Below, piece by piece: positions 1 through 11,332 of a DNA stretch of 64,000 bases. Position 1 is the first letter of the stretch, and each line of letters begins with the position of its first letter. The position numbers and the translations under genes are program-made. Source of the stretch: Rhyacichthys aspro (taxonomy: Eukaryota; Chordata; Actinopteri; Gobiiformes; Rhyacichthyidae). Under the pieces are notes generated by a model. It had not been told where the DNA came from. It ran no database searches and saw only the letters and a program-made list of their open reading frames with translations. Location of the stretch: assembly GCA_036850595.1 (NCBI GenBank), contig CM072170.1:15311306-15375305 (forward strand), in the 5' to 3' direction.

Positions 1-2085
1 TTTACGGATGGAGTGTCAAGCAGCACAGAGCAGATGAGACAAACAATTTAGCGAAACTGAATCAAGCACCCACGAGTGTATCAAAATAAGAAGTAGTTAC
101 GAAGCCAAGAAACAAAAAAAAAAGTCCCTTTTAGAAGCACAATATGTAGAGAGGAACAGCTCAGATTTGAGATTTCTTTTAATTGAATGAATAAAGTTGT
201 CATTAGTTCAAATTTTCTTTAAAAACTAATTCAAAATGAAGCACATGCTAACTTCTCCATTTACATTTAGCAGGACTGTCAGTTTTACAGATTCTAAAAA
301 AAAAAAAAAAGTGTTTTCAGTGTAAATCTCAGGCAACACTGACAGAATAAATCTATCTTAAGTTATGCATAAACTGGACTGTTTGCTCTGGGTTTGTTTT
401 TTTGTATTAATTGGTGCTATATAAATGAAATAGTCTTGTTTTGACTTGTCCACATGCATGTAAAGTGCATTTTAAAGTTTGAAAACCTTTATTGTCTTTT
501 ACTGCCTTCTTTTATCACCCATCCTGCTAATTCTACCTTCTTGCACATTGTCGAACCCACCAGTCGAGAGAGGCGCTAACTTGTATCAGGCTTAAAACTA
601 ACCTAAAAGCTACCTAGACTGTTTTGAACCTCCAAGCCCATCGAGGAGTAAAAATCTCAGTCAACAAAAAGATTGCCAAGCTAAAAAAGGACATTCAGCA
701 GCTGTTCAATGAGTTCTCTTTTTATTCTATTTTTTCTTTTTTGTCAAATAAAACAGTGCTCTACATTACTTGGGCGAATAAAAACTAGTGTATCTGCGCC
801 ACTGCTTCTGCTAACAGGCGCATACATATCCGTAACTACATCAATCACTGAGTAAGATGAGATAACACATGTTAGAACAAACCAAACCAATGTGTGTCTT
901 TCATGTATTTTTCATCGGACACAGACGGAGAGGTTTGGCCAGTGGCTAAAACATGTCAAACCAAATATGTCAGCTGTTCCATTTATCCAGACTAAACACA
1001 TGAGCCATATTCTTTTTGATGAACACATACCAGCTCCACGGCCTTCCACTCAGTACTGCACATGATAGCTTTTCAATTATCCATGAGAATATAAGAGCAG
1101 GCCTTCTGAGGCAGGTAGAGAACGTACAGTTCAAATGAGGATTACATTAAAACGTATATCTGTGTGTATAACAGGTCTCAAAGTAGCCAAAGTACATATA
1201 TAAAATTCCCTTACATTCACAAGATTTGATTAATGTGAATCCACCACAGAAAAATAAAGATGGATTTTTTTTTAACAAGGTGATCTATGAGGGCTTTATG
1301 GCTAAAATATAAATGTCATTTTCTTTTTCAAATTACTTTAATCGTTTTTTTCCAACACAAAGCAAGAATAGCCAAACAAGTGCAGTGTAAATAACCCTTA
1401 AAATAAAGCAGTCACGGTTTGATATATTATTGTTTGAGCACTCTGTCTCCATAAACAAGGTCTAGTATAAATATTGTGCCTTGTTAAAAGACACACAAAA
1501 AAACCATTAAACACATTAAATCAAAACCATATTGCTAAATACCATAAAGCAAAAACTCGGCACGCTGTTCTTGTTCGTCGTTTTCCTGCCACTTCTGCAA
1601 AACCGAGATACTACGACTATATTTCTCTGATGATTATGATTCATTTTTAGCGTCTACAAAGTCACCACAGCCATTTTGCATTAGCCTTCAAACTGTCGAC
1701 GGTGCACAGGTTTGAGAAAACGACTTTGATTGAATTAGCTTTTACAATATCGCCATTGTTTACATTGTTCAACACTAGAATTAGTTCAGTAAAGAGGCGG
1801 ACGAGCGCTAATCTAAACCATTCTTCGGGATTTGCACTCTTCTTGTTCAAACTAAACCTTTATCAACCCAAATCATTATCAGTCCCTCACAGCTCCGTTC
1901 ACCCAAGGTGTTCCCCAAGGTCCAGTCCTGGGCCTCCTCCAATGCTATTTTCTCAAACATAACTGAAAAAAAAGAATAAATCCCTTGTTTCAACCAATTG
2001 TACAAACGGAGTGAGTTGTAACCAAGAGGAGATGTAATGACGAGATATTATTTACCGAAGATGTCTTATTTTTAACAACCATTCT
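1..2085. other. intergenic or intronic, AT-rich
   Basis: No gene is seen. The stretch is AT-rich with short A and T runs (for example 297-310) and dense stop codons on both strands. The two overlapping open frames near 1.7-1.9 kb are under 90 codons and unlike any protein I know. A possible LINE tail at about 396-428 is listed separately. Confidence 0.6.
396..428 (+). repeat. possible LINE 3' tail fragment
   Basis: The motif ggtgctatataaatgaaa resembles the 3' ends of many fish non-LTR retrotransposons and their SINEs, which read like 'gcgctatataaataaa'. Only about 30 bp fit, so this could be a chance match. Confidence 0.25.
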
Positions 2086-2089
2086 TTCA

Positions 2090-2480
2090 CAATCAGTGTC
2101 CAATATTATTTCAGTTTATCTACTTCCCTCACGTCTACCTTCTTCGTGGCCAAATCTAGATTATACACTTATTAAACGTGCTGCGTGTCAACCCACCCGT
2201 GACAGCCAGCGATATTTACCGGAGGTTTGCCTTCAGAGCAGTATTATTATCTCATTATCGCTGCGTTCGGGCGAGTCGTCGAACGCCGCGTTGTGCTAAA
2301 TGAGTCTCATTTGCGCCCGCCTCTGTCCTTGAGAAATGAGTCGACGAAAAAAGGCTCGCTGATGTAACGACAATCTGGTGGCTGATCTGAGATGATAAAG
2401 GATACTGATAGCTTGTCAGAGGCAATCATCTTCATATGGAACCTCGTGTAGGGATTTCTGTTCGTGACGAGCCATACCCA
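2090..2480. promoter_or_regulatory. CpG-rich island, candidate conserved regulatory element
   Basis: About 15 CpGs are packed into 2259-2369, far above the surrounding AT-rich sequence. A perfect 15-base palindrome, aaatgagtctcattt, lies at 2298-2312, and a second half site (aaatgagtc) follows about 25 bp later. GATA-like motifs (gatgataaag) come downstream. The frames over it are short and unremarkable, so a non-coding element is more likely than an exon. Conservation is inferred, not measured. Confidence 0.35.
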
Positions 2481-3400
2481 AGGTTGGTTAGGTGCGGTGT
2501 TAATTGAAGTCGATTTTGTTCATATGTGCCATGGATTTTATAACACGGAAGCACTTTGTCTTGAAAACAAGCTGTACATGTTAAAACGAATGGACTACTC
2601 TGCTTCTAATTATACACCTGAGTTATTATCATATAGGAAATTAGCTTTATGTTGATACTTGCTGGGTTCACACCAATGGAACCTCAATAATCTATATTTT
2701 GTTCTCTAATCCTGACACTTATCTGTCTCTGTCAGTGCAGTTTTGTGTACATTTCTCACAAGTTCTCTACACAATGGAACAGAAATCACAGTCAATGCAA
2801 AACTGATACATCAAATTAAAAACAAAAAGTGCACGGCTAATTGGCATTAACACAAACAAAGGCAGCATCTTCTACGCACACTATTAAAAGTACATGGGTG
2901 CAGAGATTGAGGACTATTAACAACAGGAAAACAGGGAAAGCAGCCCACTCAGAAATAACACTAAATGCTTATGGCTCTGGGTCATACACACATCACAAAG
3001 TACAATGTCAAAGTGGCAAATCTGTGTGAACATGAGGGGTTGCCAAACTTTTAGCCAACGTTAAAAGAGACGTTCAAGATGTCTTCTGAAATGGTAGGGT
3101 CATTTTAGTGTATTTTGTAAAAAGTGTATTGTATATATTGGAGGTTTCTGTCCAGCTGAGGGTACTGTGTCAGTGAGATAGACTTGATTCTACCAATCTC
3201 ATGTCTAAAAACCATTAAATGATTATGAAAATGAAAAAAAATATGAAAAAAAAAAGACGAAAAAGGTCTACTTTTTGAGAACGCTTTCTCAAAGGGTGCA
3301 TTGCAGATGGTGGTCACATTCTAAGTAGGTCATGATTTATGCATGTCACCACACAACTCCAAGGACAATGTGGGTCCCAGGATGATACCAGTTGAGGACC
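2481..3400. other. intergenic, nothing recognised
   Basis: AT-rich unique-looking sequence with an A-rich patch at about 3230-3260. No exon, repeat or regulatory signal could be defended here. Confidence 0.5.
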
Positions 3401-3987
3401 CTCTAGACCACACATGTCAAACTCAAGGCCCGGGGGCCAAATGCAGCCCCCCTTTGCACTGTTTTATGTGGCCCTTCAATACATTTAGTAGTTTACATTT
3501 TTGGCACTAGGCTAAATTCAAACAGGTTTTAGATAGATTTGAACAGGTTTTAGATGGTTTTGATTTTTGCTACAAAGATTAAACTACCACTACCTATTAC
3601 AACCTGTTTAAATCCAACTAAATCTTGTCCAAATAAGACTAAAACCTGTTAAAATCTATCTAAATCCTGTTCAAATCCACCAAAATCCTATTCAAATCCA
3701 ACTAAAATCAGTTCAAATCCAACTAAAACCTGTTCAAATCCAACTAAAACCTGTCCAAATATGACTAAAACCTGTTCAAGATACCAAAATCCTATTCAAA
3801 TCCAACTAAAATCAGTTCAAATCCAACTAAAACCTGTCCAAATCTGACTAAAATCTGTTCAAATCCAATTAAAACCTGTTCAGGATACAATCTCTCAAAA
3901 TTTAATCTCCATCTCCGGCCCCTGGAAGGATTATTATTGACTATTGCGGCCCCTCACCACTTTGAGTTTGACACCTCTGCTCTAGAC
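3401..3987 (+). mobile_element. non-autonomous hAT-type transposon with internal 21-bp minisatellite
   Basis: The element spans about 3409-3979. An 8-bp target duplication, ctctagac, lies on both sides (3401-3408 and 3980-3987); 8 bp and a TCTAGA-like core are typical of hAT insertions. The ends are inverted: the left begins CACACATGTCAAACTCAAGG, and the right read in reverse begins CAGAGGTGTCAAACTCAAAG. CAGAG is a common hAT end. Inside are a few units of type gaacaggttttagatg near the left, then about a dozen units in the opposite orientation (aaatccaactaaaacctgtt), so the core is partly palindromic. No transposase frame remains, so it must have moved using an enzyme supplied elsewhere. This is one of the two best-preserved copies in the window. 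Confidence 0.82.
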
Positions 3988-4424
3988 CAGTGTTTCAGAA
4001 ACAGAAGGTAGTAGGTTTTTATTTTGGTTCAAATTTTGAACATGTCAACAGTTTGGAAGCATGTGTGTCCATGTGGATTAAATAAAAATAGCTTCTTCTG
4101 GACCGGTATGCAAATGGTTACAAGCAAAAAACAACAGAAAAGAGGAACAAAACAAGAACAGAAGGTACTAAAGTAGTACAAATGACCAAAACATCACTTA
4201 AGAAAACAAAGTTGGGAAACCGTACAATAGGTTCCCAAGAATAAACTTTGGCAAACAAAGCTCTAGAGAGAAGGTCTTAAAAAAAGAAAACTATGTCTGT
4301 TTTTCTTCACTTACAACCATCTAAGACTTACTTGCGCACAAACACAAGCATTTGTTTCAGATACGGCTTCTTAACAGTGTTGTGCTTCTTACCCAGAGGC
4401 CCATTACAGCACTACAGAGACCTG
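3988..4424. other. intergenic, nothing recognised
   Basis: AT-rich sequence between the hAT element and the next CpG-bearing island. No feature could be supported. Confidence 0.5.
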
Positions 4425-4680
4425 ACAAACACATTCACATCAGTAGCGATGGCGACTAACACACTTAGCATCTGCCCGTCTCCCCATTCAGCCGCTCTAA
4501 TGTGGTTAAGCGCGGTTCAGGACACTTTGTTACCATTGACTGCTGGTGTAATGATGCATGCTGGCTGATCACTCCGCTAACGTCTGTCTTTAGCGGTCCT
4601 CTGGGTTGCTATTGTCTCACAAAGAAGCCATTTCTACTGACCAATAATCCCCCAACCAGGAAAAGCCAGTTTAATTGAGT
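4425..4680. promoter_or_regulatory. candidate conserved non-coding element
   Basis: This stretch has higher complexity and more CpG than its flanks. It contains two copies of tagcg within ctccgctaacgtctgtctttagcggtc and a ggttaagcgcggttc segment. The only frame over it (91 codons from 4293) shows no recognisable domain. It is called on composition and texture alone. Confidence 0.22.
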
Positions 4681-6782
4681 ATTGATCACTGAAGGACTGA
4701 AGGACATTAATCATACGCTCATTCCTTTTTCTGTTTATCTTATGAAAGAGTTGATATTGTTAATTTTGCCCCATTTAAAAAATATATTCTTAGGATTTCA
4801 GGATCACAGATATTTCAGATTAACCTTTAAAGTAGAAAATAAACAATGCTGTAATCCAAAGACCATTATTGATTCCAGGATCAGGCCTATTACACAGTTA
4901 TAGGTATGGACAGAGCTAACATTCCCCAGGAGCTAAGGATGAGGAAAGATATGAGTGAAACCAAGGAAGGAGGTGTATTCCATCCTTACTGCTTTTCCAT
5001 GTACACTGTTGTGGTCCTATAGCGTTGGTTACCATCTGTAGACTAAGGACTTTATTTGTCTGGGCCAAAGTCCACATCAAGAACAAAAACTTTTCCTTTT
5101 TTTGTTTGGTTACGTTTGGTTTCACAAAACTTGACAAAAAGACTTCCGTGAGAACGTGAGACGCCCTGTTGCACAAAGCTATCGCCATGGTAACTTACGC
5201 TACAGGGCTATCTTGCTCTGGGGCAGGTATAAATATGGTTTTAGATACAAAACCAAACTAGACCAATGAGTTGAGTGAGCAAAGTTCCATCAATCTGCCT
5301 CACAACTAAATATTTTGTTCCTGGAGTCATCTTTTTTCCCCTTTTGTTTAACAGGATAGAGTTTTTATAACAACATGCTCAAGAAAAATGAAGAGGACCT
5401 TCATTTTCCACTTTGAATTATTTTTGAAATTGGGTTGCAAATTTAACCCAATAGACAAAACTTTGTTCTAGCTTTGTTCTAAAACTTTGTGCTAGCTTTG
5501 TTGTGAAACTTTGTTCTAGATTTGTGTAACAGCCATTCCTTTTCTGAGCAAAAAACGCCTAAAATTTCATCACATTAAAATGGCTATATCTTTTCATCAG
5601 TCTTGTGTATATAAATGAGTTAGACCTTCCAAGAGAGAAAATGCCTTATATTTTATGATAAAATAGCAAAACATCCTTTAAGGAAATGTTAACCTAAGTT
5701 ATGGACCTTTGAAATCAGAAAAATAATATTAGACGAATAAAAGAAGTAAATTGTGACTCGTTTTTTGTTGTTTATTTTAATTTTTTTTTCGTCCAGTTAT
5801 ATCTTAGCTGTAACCTAAGGACATTCCTTGCCCCAGGATAAATAAAGTACTGTATATCTCATCTTGTTTACAGTAAATGGTGTAAAAGTCCTTGGTCCTG
5901 TGCTGTATATAACATCCTCCTGTGGGTTATACTGCAGCGTTACATTCTGGACTTTGACAACAGCTGATGAGAGGCATTAAAACCTTTGTGTGTTATGAAC
6001 GGCCTTATCTGCCCTGTCACTGCTGCTATAAAGACTTTATTTTCTTGGTGTCCTTTACAGCATGCTGGTGGGTGGAAGTGTTTTACTGTTGATTGGATCT
6101 GATAGCCAGTCTCGGCTTAGTCGCTTTTACACTGTTACATCCCTTTAATTTGGTTTGCTCAGACAACAGACAAGTGCAGTGTGCCCTTACGGTGGGCTCA
6201 GTATGAGGTCATGCATTTCTCTCACGTACTAACTGGAAATGATAACATTTATGGTGGCTTTAAAAGGGGTAAACAAGTCTGGAGCCTGTAGTGATGAACT
6301 GTTTGAGTGAGACAGAACAAAGTGTGTGTTGTCTTCTCTGCAGCACAGTTTATGACGCCGCCTAAAGCCCATTGCCCCAGTATGGTTTGATTTAATCTTG
6401 AATCTTTTAATGACATATGTATTTTGTCAACATGGAGGAGGTGAAAACACTTCTAATCAACATGAGTGGGTAAACAGAAACATACTGGGGTGTACTGGTC
6501 TGGTATGTGCTGCATTATTTATAGCGGAGCTTGCAGCTTGTATCAAGTTAATATCTTGTCGGCACAGATCTTGATATGTGGAGTACACAGACTAAATGTT
6601 ATTGCAACATACGAGACAGATAGTTTGACTGACAGGAACTGGAATAGTCCAGTGTGTTGCAGATCTACTACATACGCCCAGTGAGCAGATCCCTTAGAGT
6701 CACAGGCATCAGTGGAGCCATAGCTGCATTTCTTTGTCTCTAGTTTGACATGTTATCCAATCTTTTTACTGTCTCAAGAGAC
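4681..6782. other. intergenic with one short tandem repeat
   Basis: Mostly AT-rich with no exon found. A three-unit tandem repeat at 5457-5530 is listed separately. The stretch near 5900-6110 is less AT-rich and may hold a weak regulatory element, without any clear motif. Confidence 0.45.
5457..5530 (+). repeat. short tandem repeat, about 23-bp unit, three copies
   Basis: The phrase aaactttgttctagctttgt recurs three times with small changes (ttctagc, tgctagc, ttctaga). It is a simple local duplication with no sign of function. Confidence 0.7.
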
Positions 6783-7272
6783 ATTTAGTAGTAGGATTTT
6801 GGCCAATCCCAGCTCACTTCAGGTAAAAAGGAGCGCTCCCATTGGTTGACACTGGTGTCGACAACAAAGGACCAAGGAAATAGCAGGAAATGGCTTATTA
6901 CATTGCAAAATATGTCTTGTTTTACAGTGAAACAGCTTAAAAAGAGATAAAAATAGAGAAATAGGCAGCAAATTAAACATGGATAAATATTTCGATGCAA
7001 TGTTTAACGAGGCCGAGATAATTACAGGATCGCTACAGTCTACAACAGTAAACTCAAAAGTTAAAAGGTAAGCTCTTTTCAGGTTTCAGGTAGGCTCTAA
7101 ACTTCGATTTAGTGTAACATTTTAGTATTTAGTCTTCAAAATTGGTCTTGTTTTGTCTTTCTTTTAAATAAAAGAAGCAGGAAGATTTCTATGCTGCTGT
7201 TGGGGAAGAGTGGGGCTGAAACAGGGACGGCACAGGTACTGCAACTTTAAACCTAGGTCATAGTTTTAACCC
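6783..7272 (+). repeat. family A interspersed repeat, copy 1
   Basis: This belongs to a family of about 450 bp seen six times in the window. Copy 1 keeps the paired CCAAT boxes: ccaat at 6803 and the reverse, attgg, at 6841. It also keeps the block 'ggataaatatt...caatgtttaac', the block 'tttaaataaaagaagcagga' and the tail 'ctttaaacctaggtcatagttttaa'. No transposase or reverse transcriptase frame is present and no terminal inverted repeat is clear, so the class (solo-LTR-like, SINE-like or MITE) is unknown. Copy number was read by eye. Confidence 0.6.
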
Positions 7273-8059
7273 AGTTTAAAATGTAAACATAGTTGGCTTA
7301 AGCAGACCTGAATCCTTCTTGAGTTTGATGTAACTTGTTCTGATGAAAGACTGGAACATAAAAGAAAACAATAAAACAATTGTTTAAAAATAGCACTACA
7401 AATTTGAACTAATTAACAGCCCCTTGAATGATAAGCTGCAGAAGATGCTATGCAAAAAAAAAAAAGGTATTAGACATCAATTATTCTTTTGTGGATGAAA
7501 TCTTTAATACCAAAAAAGACATTAACCACACACAACTCTTTCTAGCGTACCTGCATGATAGATCTCCAAAAACATGATTAACCCCTCTAACCATATTTTA
7601 ATTTATAAAACAATAATAATAAGTGAGTGGTGTGTCTTTTCCTGCTCTCACTGTATAAATATCCGTCCATTTGAAGCGTACACGTTAACAAGGCACCGTC
7701 AAAGACCCACAGCAGGGAGAGCTGTAACATCATGTTTCTGTCACACATGCTAACAGTCATGACATGTTTTTGCATGTTCCTGTGGCGTTCTGCTGTGTGC
7801 CTCGACGTCAGACTCGTTTGTTTGTGTGTGTGTGTGAGCCGACTGAAGACAGACTGCTCCCTGCTGTTGCCCACTGAGACCTTGATTAGCTACTCTCTCC
7901 AGGACGGAGACCTTAGACAGCATCTGTGTTCTCCTCAAGACCTTATTAATGAGGCTCCGCGAGCAACATGCCCCCTACAGGACGAAAACCACACACACAC
8001 CTTTACCAAATCCCAGATGACTTCACATGCTGGGAAACACAAAGCAACAAATCTCGGCT
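7273..8059. other. intergenic with short TG and CA runs
   Basis: Contains a (TG)n tract at about 7820-7836 and a short CA run near 7990. The overlapping open frames here (95 and 115 codons on opposite strands) look like chance frames and match no domain I recognise. Confidence 0.45.
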
Positions 8060-8935
8060 TCTTCACTGCTTCACAATAAATCACAAATATATTATTGTTA
8101 TCCCAATATCTGTATTGTAAAGAATGACTTGTATCACAATAATGTCATGGTCTTCTATATGATGGACATTTACTATTTGCCTGAAAATCATCGTCCAAAC
8201 AGAACGTTAAATCAATCTGTGGTCTTTAACATTTATTTCCTCCTTTTACGCAGCTTTTTGTCAGATTTTAATTGGATTTGAACAGGTTTTAGATGGATTT
8301 GAACAGCTTTAGATGGATTTGAACAGCTTTAACTCATATTTTAACAGGTTTTAGTTAGATTTAAACAAGTTTCAAGTTGGATTTGAACAGCTTTAAGATG
8401 GATTTGAACAGGTTTTAGTTGGATTTGAACAGCTTTAGATGGATTTAAACAGGTTTTAGTCATATTTAAACAGGTTTTAGTTGGATTTCAACTAGTTTTA
8501 AGTTGGATTTGAACAGCTTTAGATGGATTTGAACAGGTTTTAGTTGGATCTGAACAGCTTTAAGATGGATTTGGACCGGTTTAATATGGATTTGAACAGG
8601 CTTCAATAGCATTTGAACAGGTTTTAGTTGGGTTTCTAGTTGGATTTATTGAAGTACATTTAAAACCTGTTCTAATCCAATTAAACCTAGCGCCAAAAAT
8701 ATCATCTGTGGTCCATCTAAATAAGAAAGTCAGAGTTTAGACTGGTTCATTTCTACATTTAGTCCTGATAAAGTCATTAATAATGATTTAGCGAAGTTAG
8801 TCCAGAGCCTAGTATTTTTTAACATTTTCTAAATCAAATGTAATTAATATTTTACTATATTGAGATGTAACACCAATATTAAGATCTAAAACATTGCGAT
8901 AACAATATATTCACTTTATATTGTAATGCCCTAGT
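8060..8935. mobile_element. possible AT-rich MITE interrupted by a minisatellite
   Basis: The sequence around 8080-8160 and 8830-8935 carries the 'atattgttatcccaatat' and 'attgcgataacaatatatt...tgccctag' texture of a common fish MITE type whose end reads like 'cgatatatcgcccagcccta'. The middle is occupied by the minisatellite at 8263-8690. The ends are too decayed to pair, so both the extent and the class are tentative. Confidence 0.28.
8263..8690 (-). repeat. 20-22-bp minisatellite, relic of the hAT element core
   Basis: About 17-20 units of the form gatttgaacaggttttagatg stand head to tail with small changes (cagcttta, cagtcat and others). At the right the units flip once (acctgttctaatccaa), followed by cctagcgccaaaaatatca, which is the reverse complement of the left interior of the hAT element at 3.4 kb (ggcactagg region). 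This is therefore the core of a reverse-oriented copy whose ends have been lost, and its array is longer than in the intact copies. Confidence 0.82.
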
Positions 8936-9056
8936 GGATGAATATACTTCACTCTTCCTGGTGCCAGACTACTTAAACAGAAAATGGTTTAAACCCCAAA
9001 CGCTACTTTGTAAAAGCAATAACTTGTGGAAAAAACAGGCTTTATGATGCTATCTA
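8691..9056. other. intergenic, AT-rich
   Basis: Probably the right part of the possible MITE above, followed by unique sequence. No gene is visible. Confidence 0.4.
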
Positions 9057-9492
9057 CTGTTTATTATAGAGGATTTTAATAGATGAGACTTTTCAGGCCC
9101 GGGTAGAGGGGCTTTGGCCAATCACAGCTCGCCTACAGAAAAAGGAACACTCTCATTGGTCCACACAGCTGTCAATAGAAGGTTTAATGGCTGCTGATAA
9201 AACAGAAAAGTTTCTATTTGGTGCTAAACAAGTGAAGAAAAAGGGAAGCAAGGTGAAATGGGGATAAATATTGGCAAATCAATCAGTAATGTTTATCAAG
9301 GCGGAGGTCATTGCTGTGTTCACGGTAAAGACAGAGTTTATGTTAAGTTGTAAACTTCAGTTTGTTGTAGTATTTGTATTTTGAGGAAGAAAAAAACGTT
9401 CTGATTGTACTTTTTTAATAAAAGAGAAGCAGGAGATGTCTGGATAGTTTTGGGGTTGCATGGAATCAGGAAGTGGAGCTTTAATGTTAGAT
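9057..9492 (+). repeat. family A interspersed repeat, copy 2 (most complete)
   Basis: Starts with the family head 'ttattatagaggattttaat' and then has CCAAT at 9118 and the reverse box ATTGG at 9155. It continues through 'ggataaatattggc', 'aatgtttatcaaggcggagg' and 'tttaataaaagagaagcagg' to 'gtggagctttaatgtta'. It has all the blocks shared with the copies at 6.8 and 35.9 kb and serves as the reference copy. No coding capacity was seen. Confidence 0.62.
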
Positions 9493-10887
9493 AATGTCAC
9501 AAAAAAAAAAAAGAATGACATGAATAAACCCCAACTATTTTCACTGAGTTTGTAGCCTAGCAACAGTAACCAAGGAGGGCCGGATGATGGGCGAGGCTTG
9601 ACAAAGGTTCAGATGAGACTGATTAAAGTCAAGTCAAGAGATTCTGACTGATAGTCTTCATTAAAATGCTGCAGCTATCAATTTTATCCCATGCAAACCA
9701 ATTTCCTTCAGAGATAAAACAGCTCAAGTTATCAAACCATCACGAGTGAAAGTGCTGTTGTGTGAAGGCTTATGAGGTTTTTTTATTTAATGTGTTTCTT
9801 CTGACGTCTCTATCCGGTCGTAGAGTGAGGTCTGAAGCCGTTTAGCCGTAGCTTTATGTGTCTTTTCATGGAGCAGTTAGACAATAAAGAAAGACAGGAA
9901 GTCGTACAGACCGTGGCATGAGGCGTTTCTAAAGTGCTGTTTGCAGAGTTGAAATAACTCCATCGAGACTGAGCAACTGTTAGTGGAGCCCATTACAGCC
10001 AAGTCTCTGAGCACGCATCAGCAAAACACTATTTACTGTAAAGTGCCTTCACTCGCCATTGAAGAGGACTCCGAGTGTTTATGAAAGCATCTTCTTTTTC
10101 ATGAATAGCATTCCTCTCTGTATTAAAGCGCTCCACTTGTGTTTTCTAAGGATATTGTTTTGTCTTACAAGGAGACTATAGTGTATTCTTTATCTTTCTG
10201 AAGTTAAGTTTTTAGTAAACTTCGGTAATGAATCGCAATAAAGCAATGTAAACTGTCTCTACAATAAAAATACCTAATCATTTTAGTTTTGTGCTTATAA
10301 AAATCATAACAAAAGTACATTTACATTTTTTGAACAAATAAAAAGATAAACTACTTTTTTAAATACAAAGTGCATTGTGTTTTAGCTAGGCCAGCCATAC
10401 AAATTATTTTTCTAGTACAAAGAAGTAGTCTGGTCCCTCTCGATCAGAGTTTGATTTTCAGGGGGCGGGGCAAATAGATGCAGATTAAACCAATCAGAGA
10501 AAAGAACAAGACTAGTTTCACTTCCTTATGAGTCATCACATAAAGCCCGCCCTCTTTTAGTTAAACAATAATAACTGGTCCAACAGTAGTGCCTGTGTGC
10601 TATACGTTTATGTTGACATATTGACCAAGTGTATCTGGTGCTTTAAAACCCTAAATTTACACAGAAAGCTATTGCGGAACATCATTCCCGCAAATACGTT
10701 TTACGCATTCAGCTAAAAAACATCAATTTACACCAAGTATGTCAGAGTTGTTCATGCTACGCTGCGCACGTAGATATTTTTGTGGCTATTCTCGCTTCTT
10801 CAAACAGATAAGCGTCGAAATTATCAACTAATTTATCCCAGATCATTTTTTTTGCACTACATTGTACTGTAAATGACTGCTGCTACA
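9493..10887. other. intergenic; possible weak regulatory texture at 9.9-10.15 and 10.43-10.56 kb
   Basis: Around 9900-10150 the sequence is less AT-rich and lacks repeats, as conserved elements often are. At 10460-10560 there is gggggcggggc (GC-box-like), then accaatcag (CCAAT box) and cacttcctta (ETS-like), a promoter-like mix that may come from a repeat. Nothing else could be called. Confidence 0.3.
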
Positions 10888-11332
10888 CAGAGGAAAACTG
10901 TTAAACTGCCAAATGCTGCCCTTTGCAATGTTTTATGTGGCCCTTCAATACTTTTAGAAGGTGATATTTTTGGCACTAAGTTTTATTCATTGAATTTGTT
11001 TTGAACATGTTTTAGATTCATTTGATTTTTGCTACAGAGTTAAATAAAAACTGTTAAAATCCAACTAAAACCTGTTCAAATTCAATTAAAGCCTGTTGAA
11101 ATCCAACTAAAACCTGTTGAAATCTGACTAAAACCTGTTCAAATCCAACTAAAACCAGTTTCCATGAAAGAAGGAAAATGTTGTTTATGTGATAACTTGT
11201 GTAAGACTGAAATGAAGATGAATTCTCACATTCAGAATGTAATAAAAGCTTCCAAATGTCACCATCTTCGGCCCTTGAAAGGATTCTTATTAACTTTCGC
11301 GGCCCCTCACCACTTTGAGTTTGACACTATTG
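10888..11332 (+). mobile_element. hAT-type element, damaged copy
   Basis: The right end matches the copy at 3.4 kb: 'gcggcccctcaccactttga' followed by gtttgacactattg at 11332. Inside are the shared phrase 'ttttatgtggcccttcaata' and a short array of aaatccaactaaaacctgtt units (about 11050-11160). The left end is deleted or scrambled after 'cagagg' at 10888. Flanking 8-mers do not match, so no target duplication survives. The non-array part (11160-11290) is shared with the copy at 39.3 kb. Confidence 0.7.

Noticed and set aside
3590..3890. CRISPR-like array of 21-bp repeats
   Set aside because: Units are contiguous without spacers, lie inside a transposon with inverted ends, and the genome is eukaryotic.
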